Shown: positions 46,153-57,376 of the stretch, piece by piece
Layout of the letters: each line of letters opens with the position of its first letter
Position numbering within the stretch: the first letter of the stretch is position 1
Assembly: GCA_030272585.1 (NCBI GenBank)
Contig: BSYQ01000012.1
Span: 3,472,001 to 3,536,000, forward strand
Direction of reading: 5' to 3'
Source: Bryopsis sp. KO-2023
Lineage: Eukaryota; Chlorophyta; Ulvophyceae; Bryopsidales; Bryopsidaceae
Length of the DNA stretch: 64,000 nt
Notes under the pieces: model-generated
Databases searched by the model: none
What the model was told of the DNA's origin: nothing
What the model saw: only the letters and a program-made list of their open reading frames with translations
Made by a program: the position numbers and the translations under genes

Positions 46153-47610
46153 ATGTACCATGTAGGTTTAAAACGCAGCGATTCCGATTTGAAAAAAAAC
46201 ACCATGGTCCAACATCCAGATTCGCTTTTTTTGGGGGTGGACAAAATATGAAACTGAGGATTGGCTGGTGGATGTGTGATGCTTGGTGCTGTTCCAGGAA
46301 AAGCAGCGTTTGATGTTTTGTTTGGAGCATTGCATCAACAATTTGTTCCAAAGCCAGGTGGTGACTTCATGGAAATTGGATGAATATGCAGAGCAACTAA
46401 CCCCCACACGATTTTTCCTGTACAATCCTCACAGGTGCAAGAAACAAATGAGTAAATGTGCATTTAATGCCCGGACCAAATCATAATCTGAATTCTCAAC
46501 GGGCTACTCAGCAACTATTCACGTTACCCAATTCATGGATGAATTTATTGATATAGTAAAAAATAAGCGTTTTGCACAGCAGCCAAAGTGGCAGCACCTT
46601 TCATCGTTGCATTTCTGGACTGGAAAATCGAAATTAGTTCACAACGTTGTGCATTTTCATGGGTGGACAGCAGGAGGGGATTGCTGAATGCTTCTATGAA
46701 AGCCAATATAAAATGCATCTGTAATGTATCAAAGAATAATGGATTTACTTTTCTTCTCGGCCATTCAGAACACCCTTTCTTGGGAACTATGATGTGAATG
46801 TTCTGGAGCTTGCACTGGGGGACTTGGGCAAGGTAACATTGTGATTTCAGTGTCACTCTTTCTGCCTGTTTTTCTTAGCAGGACCTGACCAACCTAAATG
46901 CAAGTAGATCGTTTGCATCTAAATGTATGGTGATTAGTAAATAATTGGCTGCAGCTTTCTTTGCCCCATCAAGAGGGGTTTCCATCCAGATTCTTGCAAA
47001 TATTCCATTCATTTGTATTATTTCTTAACGAGGCCCCCCCCCCAAAAAAAAGGGAAAATAAAGAATAAATTTGATATTTTTGTGGCCCTAGAGCCTGAGC
47101 TGGTGCGACTGCCGAGATCCAACTTTGCCCAATTTGGATTTGAATGATGATGGCTTGTTTGGGTTAATAATCAACAAACCGTCCACCAACTGGATCGCCA
47201 GAAATGTGCTTGGAGGGCGGCATTGGTTCTCTTTAAAGAAAATCAATTCAACCTGGTGAGTTGATTACTGTTAGCAAATCTTTTCCACAATCCAAAGAAA
47301 AACTATTCCCCCTTGTCGGCCTTCCGCTAAGTTTCAGGCAATCTACCGACCAATTTCCACCATACTGCTTCCCAGTATTGGACAGTCAATGGCACTTTCA
47401 AAAAACTTGCTTTGACCAGACTATTCCCGAAATTCAGAAGGCGTATGTTTCCTACATAAATACATTATTAGCTATTATCGAAGCATGTTTGGATGTTTTT
47501 GCAGGTATGATCTCGATTCTGGGCTCCCTGAAGGTCAGGCAATCGAAAGCATCAGGGGTTATCTCCATACAGTCGTATTCGACGGTGGCCATCTGTTCAT
47601 TGTGAAATAA
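46153..47610 (+). CDS. Josephin-domain deubiquitinase (JOSD-like)
   Basis: Cysteine protease of the Josephin/ataxin-3 class that removes ubiquitin. Exons 46153-46161, 46298-46434, 46769-46832, 47092-47255 and 47505-47610 join in phase to 159 residues, close to JOSD1/2 and plant Josephin-like proteins. Seen: MYH|EKQRLMFCLEHCINNLFQ with the catalytic Cys in MFCLEH, TSWKLDEYAEQL, LGNYDVNVLELAL, LFGLIINKPS, GGRHWFSLKKI with the catalytic His, and STWYDLDSGLPEGQ where the family usually has WYNLDS. The first exon is just nine bases (Met-Tyr-His). A tempting open stretch at 47330-47440 is intron: skipping it restores the Trp-Tyr-Asp-Leu-Asp-Ser block. There is no C-terminal extension or ubiquitin-interacting motif. 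Confidence 0.92.
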
Positions 47611-48893
47611 GCCCCCCCTACCCCCCAAAAAAGTGTCGTCTTTTGGTTTTACTCTTCTTTTTCATGTAGAATATGCTTGGTAATGTGGAGCGGTAAGTTT
47701 CACTGTTTTGGTTAGGCTGCAGGTGAGTTAGGGTAGGCTGTTCATGCATAGGAAAGAGAAAAAGTACAATGTTGTCTACAGGTCAATTGAATGAACTCTT
47801 GAGGACTTAATGAACTGTATTTAGACAAAGTGGTAAGGAGATATAGGTGGAAAATCTGGCTTTGGGGTTATGATTAGGGGGAACAGAGATGTATGGATGA
47901 TCTTCCTATAAGGAAACGCTCTTATCGCGGTTGTGGTTCACCTTGTGGTAGCAACAAGAAAAAATAATTTTTTGGTCATCATCATGGAATGAAATATTTT
48001 TTTTTTGCCTTTCTGTGGCCTTTCTTTCTGCGAATATGTACATGCACCCACCCACATAAAAACTGAAACGATCCGACATACGATCAATGCCACAAATAGT
48101 CTGGACTATTATAGACTCTATCCGTCGGACGGATCCGTCCATACCACCCAACTACCACAGCTCCTGTTTGGTTTCCTTGAAGCCAAATACGATTGGTTGG
48201 GTGTTAAGAAGAAGAGTCGTGGCGCCTAGTCATCGTTGTTCTTCCACTCGAACGAATGGTGAGGAGTTAAAATGTCTGACACACACTGGCAGTATGCGTT
48301 TGACAGGCGGGCGTTAGACATGTGACTGGGCAACGAAGATCCCCAATCCTGGATGGGGAGTTGCAACGCCAACTGTTGTCGAACAAATGATTTTTTTCCA
48401 CAGGCTTTTCAAAAGCCTGTGGAACGAAGTTCGTTGTCTCAGCAACGAGGCCTGCAACGCAGCACCAAGCTAAACACTTTCTGAATCCGTTTCCGACGTC
48501 AGATCATTCTAAAGCTCGTTTCAAATGCAGGCTAACGCTCTCAAGACGTGTCTTGGCTGTACACCCCCCATCTCAGAAGGATTTTAGGATCTTCTGACAT
48601 TTACAATCGCACAAAAAGCATCCAGTTGCCATTCACTGTGTATGATAACGTTTCCAGTTCCGAATTTGCATGAAATATATGGATTCTTTCATTTTACTTT
48701 TGGCTTGATACTCATGGTTTTATTCTCTTTTGCTAGTCCCTTTTGGAGGGTCATGCAAAAATTTGTAAATGTGTGTGTGTGTGTCCAATTGGTGTTTGTT
48801 TTACAGAAATGTTCATACAGACCCAAATCTGCCCGCGACTCTTCGCTTTCACATATAGCCGCAAAATCTAACTTCTGAAAAGTAAAAGAAAAC
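47611..48893. other. Spacer between Josephin gene and retrotransposon
   Basis: No gene was recognised. It contains a T-run near 47996-48006 (an A-run on the retrotransposon's strand), a 14-bp palindrome GGACGGATCCGTCC near 48125 and a 14-bp inverted repeat at 48396-48424. Part of it may be the retrotransposon 3' UTR. Confidence 0.45.
48396..48424. repeat. Perfect 14-bp inverted repeat with 1-nt spacer
   Basis: TTCCACAGGCTTTT, then C, then AAAAGCCTGTGGAA. The arms are perfectly complementary, so the RNA would form a tight hairpin. It is preceded by seven T. Confidence 0.85.
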
Positions 48894-50636
48894 TTATCGA
48901 CCCCACGGTCGACAAGTAAGATCCCATTTCTTCTTCACTCCAAGTAAAAAATGCCCGAGGGGCTCCAGCTGCTCAATAAAATGGTCCCAAGCAAGATTGG
49001 ACGAAGCATAAGCTTCAAATAAAGGTTGTCTCAGATGCTCATATAGACCACAAGAAAAAATAATGTGGTCCCTGTCCTCCGTATGAAAACCACAATCACA
49101 CTGGGTGCGTGTAGTACCTAAAACCTTGAACCGACTCAAATACTGATAACACGGAAAATGCCCGGAAAGAACTTGGGCCACCAAACTGCTGTGGGGCTTA
49201 GCTAACTGCACTGTCCAACACTTATTGTGCTCAAAGAAAATCCCCAAAGACCGTGGACCACTCCCTTTTGCACTCAAACTCAACCAGGTGTTTTGTCGTG
49301 TGTTCAACCAAACGTCTACCTGAGCCATCCTTTGCTTGAACCAAGAACGGCCAGGATTAGAAACTTGGACTTGTAAATCCGGAGCAAACTGTTCCTCCAC
49401 AAGATCAGAGTTTCGTTGGAAGTCCCGAAGCTCCACCTTGAGCTGGGCCTCCCACGGCGTGGTCGTAGCCCCAGTTCTCTCTAAGAGATGCTGAGGGAAG
49501 GAGAGCTTGCCCCGGGAAATGCTGCGGAATAAATCCATCAGCACCATCCTGACAATCTGTAAATCAATAGTGAAAAGACCCACCAATGCATGCACACTTT
49601 CATAGCTGGTTGTCTTCAAACAACCCAAAATAAGAACCCCTGCCTTTCGAATAACTTGACCGAGTTTTTTCTTGTCGTTCTCCTTGAGAAAACATCCCCA
49701 TAACTCTAGACCATAGCACATCATGGGGACAATACTGCATCTCACCAAAAGGTTGGTAACTGAGATACGAGGACCCCAAAACAACTTGCAAACCCGGCGA
49801 ACGCTATGCAATCTATTGACCATCTTTTCAATCAACTTGTCGACGTGGGTCTTGAAAGTCAAATCCGAATCTATCCATAACCCCAAATACTTGAAAACAG
49901 AAACCTGTGGGATGGAGGAACCCTGCACTTGAAAGCGAAGAAGCCGACCCTGAAAAGAGTGGGGGCATTCCAACACTGCACATTTTGGCCAACTCAGTTG
50001 CAAGCGGGCCTGGTGGCACCAGTTTGCTACCATGCCCAAGTCAGATTCCAAAACCTCCTTGATACGAGACTGAGCAACCCGCGTAACTAAAGCTAAATCA
50101 TCCGCAAAGCCCTGAAAGTGTGACTGAAGGGGGAGGTAAAACACCTCATCCAGCATCACCAAAAACAGAGTAGGGCTGAGGGGACTGCCTTGAGGACAGC
50201 CCGTCATGATCGAATGAACAAAGGATTTATTCTGGATCCGTAAAACTGCCCTCCGGTGAACTAAGAAAGAATCCACAAGTGTCACTAAATAATCCGGGAA
50301 CTCTAAATCCAACATTCGAGAAAGAATTTTAGTATTCCAAGTAGTGTCAAATGCTGATTTAATGTCCAGAAAAGAGGCCCACACCGGGTGCCCATCTCGT
50401 TTCGCTTGATGCAATTTACCCAACATAACCCGCAAGGCATCAGTGCAACTCCGATGTCGCCTGAAACCGTACTGATGCTCTGAAAGTTTCCCAGTAGATT
50501 CTAAAAACTCTTGGATTCTGTTTTGTAAAATCGATTCGAAAATTTTCCCCAACACCGAAAGTAAGGAGATCGGTCTAAGACAAGAAACCGCCTGATTATG
50601 GGTTGGAGATTTAGGAACAGGAACCACGGTGGCCTG

Positions 50637-50674
<38 letters not shown>

Positions 50675-50687
50675 CTGATTTTTGCAC
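48894..50687 (-). mobile_element. 5'-truncated non-LTR (LINE) retrotransposon, reverse-transcriptase ORF
   Basis: One uninterrupted frame of about 590 codons on the minus strand. RT landmarks in order: RPISLLSVLGKIFESILQNR, YGFRRHRSCTDAL, FLDIKSAFDTTWN (motif A), GCPQGSPLSPTLF (motif B), FADDLALV (motif C, FADD in place of YADD) and FKYLGLWIDSDLTF (thumb). A Cys/His cluster near the end (CDCGFHTEDRDHIIFSC) is typical of the C-terminus of LINE ORF2 proteins. No endonuclease domain is present: the frame begins at a (GT)n run, so the element is 5'-truncated or starts inside another sequence. No target-site duplication or poly-A tail was identified with certainty. The lack of stops suggests a fairly recent insertion. 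Confidence 0.92.
50639..50673. repeat. (GT)n microsatellite at the 5' edge of the retrotransposon ORF
   Basis: About 17 GT units, read as His-Thr repeats in the retrotransposon frame. It marks the point where the RT homology stops. Confidence 0.9.
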
Positions 50688-51025
50688 TCGAAAAAACGTT
50701 TTTTTGTGTGGGTATAGTCGATGTATGGAATATCAATGCTTTTAAATAAAAAGTTCCGAAAGAAGTTTCCATCGCTGATAGTGGTTCAACGAATCTTGCA
50801 CCTTCCTAACCGTTTAGGGACGGTTCCCTACGGTCAAAGCTGTCTTGGCAACGGTTAGGCAACCAAGACGCAGTAACACCCTTTTTTCATATGATGTTGT
50901 GCTTGTTTATGTGTTGTTCATGTTGTAGACTGCGACGGTTTCTTGTATTCCTCACACACGTGGGGCTATCTCGTTTAAAAAGACCGATTTTTCTCATGTT
51001 GGAAAGTTGTGTGCGAAGCAAACTG

Positions 51026-51739
51026 ATGGGCGCATTGCAAGTGCGCAGATGTTATCGTTACATTGAGTTATTGTACTGCAACACTTTTTTGGACATAACT
51101 CAGACCAAGCATGATCATATGATACTTCTGAAAAAAGGCTATGATGTGATCCAGGGTGAGCAACCCCCATATGGGGACAACAACAAAAGGTGGCTGCCCA
51201 AATCGTCGGGCCGTGGTCTGAGCCGGACCACGGTCGAAGATGTAGGCCCGCGGGGGATGAGGGCAGCCGCCAGGCCGGAGGGTGTGGATTGGGCATGGGC
51301 CTTTTTTAAGGCTTCTCACATATCGAAGGTACGAACCACTTCACGCCACAAGAAAGACATACGAATTGTATGATACAATACATTGAAACTGGGAATAGTC
51401 ACTGTGCCAGTGTCCTCCACAGGTATGAATGCATTCCGAGCCAGGATGCAACAACTCCATCAAACACTTGCCCATACAGGTAAGGTAAGATGCTCCTCTT
51501 GTTTTGATCGCGTTGTGTCGTGTGAAGATCTTTGAATGGGACCTCCCTCTTTGTCGTCGTTTCAGAGTTTTGGGCGTAGCGTGCGAGTACAGTCGACATT
51601 TGCAACTGGGGGACCACGAGTTTTGAAAACGAGACGAGTTTCTAATAGATTTGGGAGTCCAACATTTCAAAGATTTTTTCGGAGGGTGTTACAGTGGGGA
51701 ATGTGTGATGACTGTGGGTTGACAGATTGCATTGGTTGA
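51026..51739 (+). CDS. Possible small gene, unknown (three-exon model)
   Basis: A phase-consistent chain exists: 51026-51040 (MGALQ, then gtgcgc), 51155-51328 (GEQPPYGDNNKRWLPKSSGR and on to AWAFFKASHISK, then gtacga) and 51566-51739 (SFGRSVRVQSTFATGG and on to a stop). It would make about 120 residues, basic and without recognised domains. A fourth candidate exon (about 51424-51480) fits other phases, so the model may be wrong. No family was recognised. Confidence 0.25.
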
Positions 51740-53392
51740 CTCACTGGCGGTAGTTGGGAGGCTACAGTTATGCCTCAACCCGCTCTTGTACGTTCGTGAC
51801 ATTCGATAGTGTTGTAAGATTCTTGGGTCTGAGCCTTTGCCCTAACCAGTCCACCCGCGCCTAAGACAAGGGAGTTCATGATCGTTCCCATCTTGAAGGA
51901 TGCAGCAGTGTTTCCTTGTAGATACTCTTGCAGAACCATTCATACTGTTTCCAGACAACAGATGATCTGGTCTTAGCACAATAGTGGAAGATGCATATGC
52001 AGAGACAGTGTGGATCAGTCCCAACCATGGCAAGAATTGGGGGAATGATATAACCCTGATCAGGGAAAGAGGAAATTGTAGTTTTGAGGAGAATGCTTCT
52101 CCAAGACGGAACCAGAACGCGAATCTCGACAGGAGAACATCCAATACCAACCAACCAACCAACCAACCAACGAACACAACAGGAGGGTAAAAAAATCTCA
52201 ACTGCAAATCCATCCATCCGGCCTTGGCCTTGAAATCCTTCTGCCCACACCACCATGGATCTCAACTCATGACAAGCCACAATGATTTCGAACAGGGATC
52301 CTCTATCAAACGTTCTCACACTGCGGCCGTACAAGCGAGGAGGAACCGACACAACACCAAGCACCTCTTTCGCAGGCCTGGGCCCACAGGAAGGGTCCTT
52401 CATGGGGCCCCATTCCCAATTTCACCTTTGGCGAATCGTACGTCTTGGATTCCCATCTGCTGAAAACAACCCTTCGTTGTTGATGAAACTGCACCCGTCA
52501 CTTTCGCTCAGTCCGTTTTTCCACATCCTGAGCTTTCCCGTCTCTCTTTCGCGCGCCGATCTGCCCGGCGCTAGGACGCCCAACTTGTAGCTGTAGACCT
52601 CTGGAGGACGGTTTATAAGTTGGCCTGCGAAAGAGGCGAGAAACTCAACCCAGGTTTTGAACGTCTCTCTCCCAGATTTTCACACCCCTGTATGGTTTAA
52701 TCAATGCTACGATGCGTTGAGAACGTTTCTCTTTCAGTTACATAAACTCTTGTTCAGCATTTTTATCTACATGTGTGAATAAAATAGAGAGGCAATGTCT
52801 CCACCCTCAGCAATCCATCCAGCCAATCCCTCAACTCCAAACCAATCGAGTTTCACCCCCACCCCAGAAAACAAGACGGTGAAATGAATGGGCAAATCAA
52901 ATAACAGAGGCCAAAAATAGTAACTTGAAAGAAGCCAGTGTAGGGCACAAATTTTGTGTAATAAGCAGAAACATGATTGCGAAAAGAGGGCAGCTGGCCC
53001 TACAGTGACTGTGGATTCTCTTTCCTATTCGTTGCCCTTCTCCTGCTCAGTGCAGCCCACAGATCCCAAATCAGATTTTGAGTTTAAAAAAATCATCATC
53101 AAGAAGACTCTCTCGATTTTGACTTTTTTTGTTTCTTTTGATTTGCATGAGCAGGTGCAGCCAGATGTTTGTAGTTCGAAGGTGAGTTGCCCTGTTGCCA
53201 TAGATTTTATTTTATTTTCAATTTTTGTGTTTCAGTTCACACATCAATATGATTCTGCCTTGCTTCAAACAGTGTCAATTGATTGTGGCCCCTTTTTCCT
53301 AGGAGAAAAAGATGTTTCTTTTTGTTGCCCAAAATTCTCTTTTTCTTTTTCTGTTTTGGGTGTTTGGCAACACTTTCATTGTTTTTCAAAAG
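51740..53392. other. Unresolved stretch upstream of NRT2
   Basis: Contains a (CCAA)n run near 52143-52166 and a minus-strand open frame (52403-51876) with no recognised family. From 53140 on there are short plus-strand pieces with good splice sites (for example VQPDVCSSK at about 53154-53180) that could be exons, but no consistent model was reached. Confidence 0.4.
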
Positions 53393-54362
53393 GTTGCCCA
53401 TCGTCGGACGGGTGTTCAGGCAACACCAGAATGAGAATATCGACAGTGAGGCCAATAACGTGGAGTCTGCGGTAGATTATGTTGCGCTGCCCTGCAGCTC
53501 CACCGCTTCGAACGATACGGGGAAGGAGAAAGAACCATCCTCATCGTCAAACGATGCCATCACAACAGAGAAAGAGTGAGAAAAAAAGTGTAACCTGGAA
53601 AGAATGACCGATTATGTATTTTGCAGAAGTATTCTGTTGGGCATTACAGAACAAAAGGGCTTTCCTACACCTTGTGCAAACATCGTTTATTTTTCTGCTT
53701 GTCGGAACTTCATTAGCAGGTTTGCCATCGCTGAGATTCGAACCCAGGTCAGCAGTGGCATGGTCAAATGCAGTGGAGGAATGGAATTTATTTGGCATGT
53801 ATTAGAAAGAAAAGCTAAAGGTGGCCCCTTATGGCTGCCATATTTTATCTATCCTTTTCTGCGTGGTGACCTGCCGAGATGGGCTCGGGTTCATTGTGAT
53901 TACTTTATTTTTCTTTTGATCCCATGAATTCGAAATTCGACAGTGTTCATTTTTTCCCACAGGAAAGAGCATGAAGTCATGTCCACAGCACCATCTGGAG
54001 GGTCAGGTAACATTGGAGGGTCAATATTTGTCATTTCAATAGGCGCACATGGTTTATCTGTTGATCCCATCACAGACAAACTTATCCTCAGAAAATGACC
54101 TCTGAGAAAATCATTTTCGAGAGAAACTATGCATCAGAAAAGACTTCTTGAAGCAATGGAGGACGTAGAGTGAACTTGCCTGATGTGATTTTGCCAAAAT
54201 CATTTCCTGTGGTGGAAGTCTGTACTTGTTTGCAACAAAAACAGGAGATTCAGTGACTGCTGCACTCTTCTTCCTGTGATCTATTTATTGCTTTTTTCAG
54301 ATTCATCTCAACAACCCCCCTTCTTCCCTTTTCTCCTTTTTTCGGCTTTCACTCACGCTCGA
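53393..54362 (+). other. Possible 5' coding exons of NRT2 (acidic/Ser-rich extension)
   Basis: Three pieces with proper splice sites, 53393-53575, 53963-54006 and 54301-54362, keep one frame into the NRT2 start. They encode GRVFRQHQNENIDSEANN, a Ser/Glu-rich part and HEVMSTAPSGGS, then a phenylalanine-rich stretch that looks like a translated pyrimidine tract. They could also be 5' UTR or part of another gene. Confidence 0.35.
53723..53760 (-). repeat. Hairpin with a tRNA T-arm-like loop
   Basis: TGCCATCGCTGA pairs with TCAGCAGTGGCA apart from two bases, enclosing GATTCGAACCC (minus strand GGGTTCGAATC, the pol III B-box word). No D-arm or anticodon arm is present, so it is not a tRNA gene. 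It lies in an intron or the 5' flank of NRT2. Confidence 0.5.
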
Positions 54363-57300
54363 ATGGTGTTTTCAAAAAACACAGAGACAGGAGGGACGAC
54401 TTTCCTCCTCCCTGTGGATGGTGAGAACAAGGCCGCGATATTCCGACCTTACTCGTTCCGTGGAATTCACATGGCGGCGTTCCATGCATCCTGGCTGTCT
54501 TTTTTCGCCTCTTTCCTGTCGACTTTCGCCCCCGCAGCCTTGCTGCCACTCATCAGGGAGGATCTGGACCTGGACGATAAAGACATCGGCAATGCTGGTG
54601 TTGCATCAGTTTGTGGGGCTATTTTCGCCAGGATTTTGATGGGCTCGGTGTGCGATATGTTTGGGCCAAGATTCGGCCATGCAGCCCTGATGATGTTGAC
54701 CGCACCAGCGGTGCTAGGGATGGCCCTGATTTCTGGACCGATTGGATTCATTGTGACTCGTTTCTTGGTTGGCTTTTCTTTAGCCACTTTCGTTGCTTGC
54801 CAGGTACTGTGAGTTTTCTCAATCACTGTTAAAAAAAGGAAACCCCCCTGAGTTTCTTCTCCACCAAAAAATGAAAAAAAAAATAAAAAATCTTTCGTTT
54901 TTTTTTTTAATATCACTGCTTTCTTGCTTTGTACCACGAAATATATGTTCATATTGAATTGGGTTGCATAATAGTTATATTTTTTGGTTATTTATTTATT
55001 TATGTATTTGATTTTTACGACTGATTTCTATTTTTTATATTTATTTTTGTAGTTCTGGTCTTCTGTGATGTTCAACGTTCGAATTGTCGGTGCGGCCAAC
55101 GCAGCGGGGGCAGGATTCGGTAGTTCTGGTGGAGGCATTACCCTGTTAGTAATGCCACTGCTGAATTCTCTCATGGAAAAATTCTTTTTGCCCTTCACGG
55201 CCTGGAGGATGACTTTGCTTGTGCCTGGTATGATTGAAAAAAACGCATAAAGAATAAGAATAAGAAAAAAGCAGCAGGATTGCATCGCGAAATATTGAGA
55301 AAACCATTGATAAAATTGCAAATTGGGCAGAGCTTTGTTTTTGAAACGATAGGCATAATGAATAATAATAATAGTAATAATAGGAAAAAGGTGTGGAAGA
55401 ATTGGTCAAATGTTTGTGGGCTATTTGTGTTGGTTTTTTCCCATCTGAAGAAAGGTTGAGGCCAGCTGACAGAGAAATTGATTATTTTTTTATTCTGGAT
55501 TTATATAGGACTTCTGCATATAATTATTGGGACCCTTATTTTATCGGGGACTCAAGATTTACCGGATGGTAATTATTCAGAGCTGAAAAAGAAAGGCCAC
55601 ATTCCAACCCAGGGTCGCATGTCATTTTTTGTGGCCTTGAAAAATTACAGGTAAAGAAGAAGAGAAAACTTGGCTCCAGTGAAATTTAAATCATAAACTG
55701 GGGGAGGTTTGCCCTTATTTGGGAGTTTTGTGTTTTTTAAAGTAAAGCACTGAGTGGAACACTCTGCTCCCAACCACATGAAATCAGATCATTATATCCT
55801 TTTATTCATTGCACTATTTTTTCTTAGGTCAAAGAATAAGAAAAGAGGTGGACTGGCGTACTTTGTTTCATAGTCGGTTTTTCCAAACAATTTTTCGCTT
55901 TTAAAATGAAAAGAAAAGGTTAAAAACAGTTTTTTTTTTCCTGCAGGACTTGGTTGCTGGCTGCTGTGTATGGGTTCAGTTTCGGGTGCGAACTCACCAT
56001 GAACAACGTCCTCACCTCCTATTATTTCGATAATTTCGGAGTGCCGCTAAAACAAGCTGGCATGCTGGCATTCCTTTACGGTTTCATGAATTGTTTCGCT
56101 CGACCAGTGGCCGGAGTGGCTTCTGACAGTTTGGCCAAATATTATGGAATCAGGGGGAGGCTGTGGATTCTCTGGTCGCTGCACACATTCGGTAAGGCGA
56201 CAGATTTTAGATTTTCTATATAGATTTTAGTGTTATTAAAAATATTAGGAAGAATTATGCAGGTTTTTTCTTTCTGAAACCTTTTTTTTTGAGGGGGGGG
56301 CAGTCAATGTGCGGGGGTGTATGTTTGTTTATTTTTTTGCCAAATTGGTTCCAAAGATTTCCTGTTGTGGCTGAAACTTGGAAAAAACAGGTGCCATGAT
56401 GTGCATACTTATCGGTTTTTTGCACAAGAGCTTGGTGGCCACGATTGTCACTGTGGTTCTGATGGCCATCAGCGTGGAAGCTTCCGAGGCTGCCGCTTTC
56501 GCTGTGGTTCCCTTCGTTTCGAAACGGGCATTGGGGGTGGTGGCTGGAATCGTGGGAGCCGGAGGAAACACAGGGGCCACTATCATCCAGGCAGTATTCT
56601 TTAATGGAAGGTAATGGGGGATATGGTCCAACCCGTGGAAAGAAAAGAACGCAACTTTTTTTTGTGGATTTCACTTGATATCAAACATGAATATGATAAT
56701 GGGTTACGTGCGAAGCATCTTGATATGGGCTCCACGTTGGTGGCAATTTTTTGAAACAAGGCGGTGAGGAAAAAACTCCCTTGGAAAAATAATGAACGAT
56801 AAATGATGATGTATAATATAATTGAGTTTAAGTGGTTATTCTCACCACACTACATCCTTAAATATATATATATAAGGCATATTATATTTTTGATATTTGT
56901 AGGCCTCCTCCTACATCTCAACATGTACTCATGTATGCCGACCTTCAGCTTTTAAAAAATCTGGTCTCGAAAAATCGTGCGAAAAAAGGAAAAAGGACAA
57001 GCGTTTGTGATGTGTTCTGATTGGTGTTATGTGTTGTGTTTGGGTTTTTTCTGTTGATTCTAAAAATAGCATTCCCATCCCCACCGCCCTGACTTACACA
57101 GGAGTGTCGGTTTTCTTCGTGACCCTTTTCATTCCTTTTCTGTATTTCCCCATGTGGGGAGGAATGTGTCAAGCCCCCCGAGAAGGGGCCACCGAAGAGG
57201 AATACTATTTGGCAGAATTCACCCACGAAGAAATCGGCAGGGGTATGGCACGGCTGTCCATGAAATTCGCGGTGGAAAGCCGGTCCCAACGAGGTACAAA

Positions 57301-57376
57301 AAGAGTGAGAACGGCGAGGAGAAGTGTGAAAGACAGTCAGAGAAGCGGCCTGGGAAGCCCCCTTTTGGGAGTTTGA
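54363..57376 (+). CDS. NRT2: High-affinity nitrate transporter, NRT2 family (MFS)
   Basis: Plasma-membrane nitrate/proton symporter. Exons 54363-54803, 55053-55227, 55509-55650, 55947-56191, 56391-56610 and 57070-57376 join in phase to 509 residues, near the family's 500-530. Plant-type blocks: IHMAAFHASWLSFFASFLST, DIGNAGVASVCGAIFARILM, GSVCDMFGPRFGHAALMML, GFSLATFVACQFWSSVMFN, SSGGGITLLVMPLL, QDLPDGNYSEL, ELTMNNVLTSYYFDNF, ARPVAGVASDSLAKYYGIRG and a glycine-rich AGIVGAGGNTGA nitrate signature, with FPMWGG and EEEYYLAEFTHEEIGRGM near the end. The C-terminus keeps MKFAVESRSQRG, as in plants and algae. The Met at 54363 (MVFSKNTETGG) fits the usual short N-terminus, but the frame is open upstream. 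No nitrite or nitrate reductase was found nearby. Confidence 0.95.

Noticed and set aside
47261..47504. Open frame in the Josephin gene with a good acceptor and donor
   Set aside because: Skipping it restores STWYDLDSG, the conserved block after GGRHWFSLKKI, in correct phase; including it breaks that block. It is intron.
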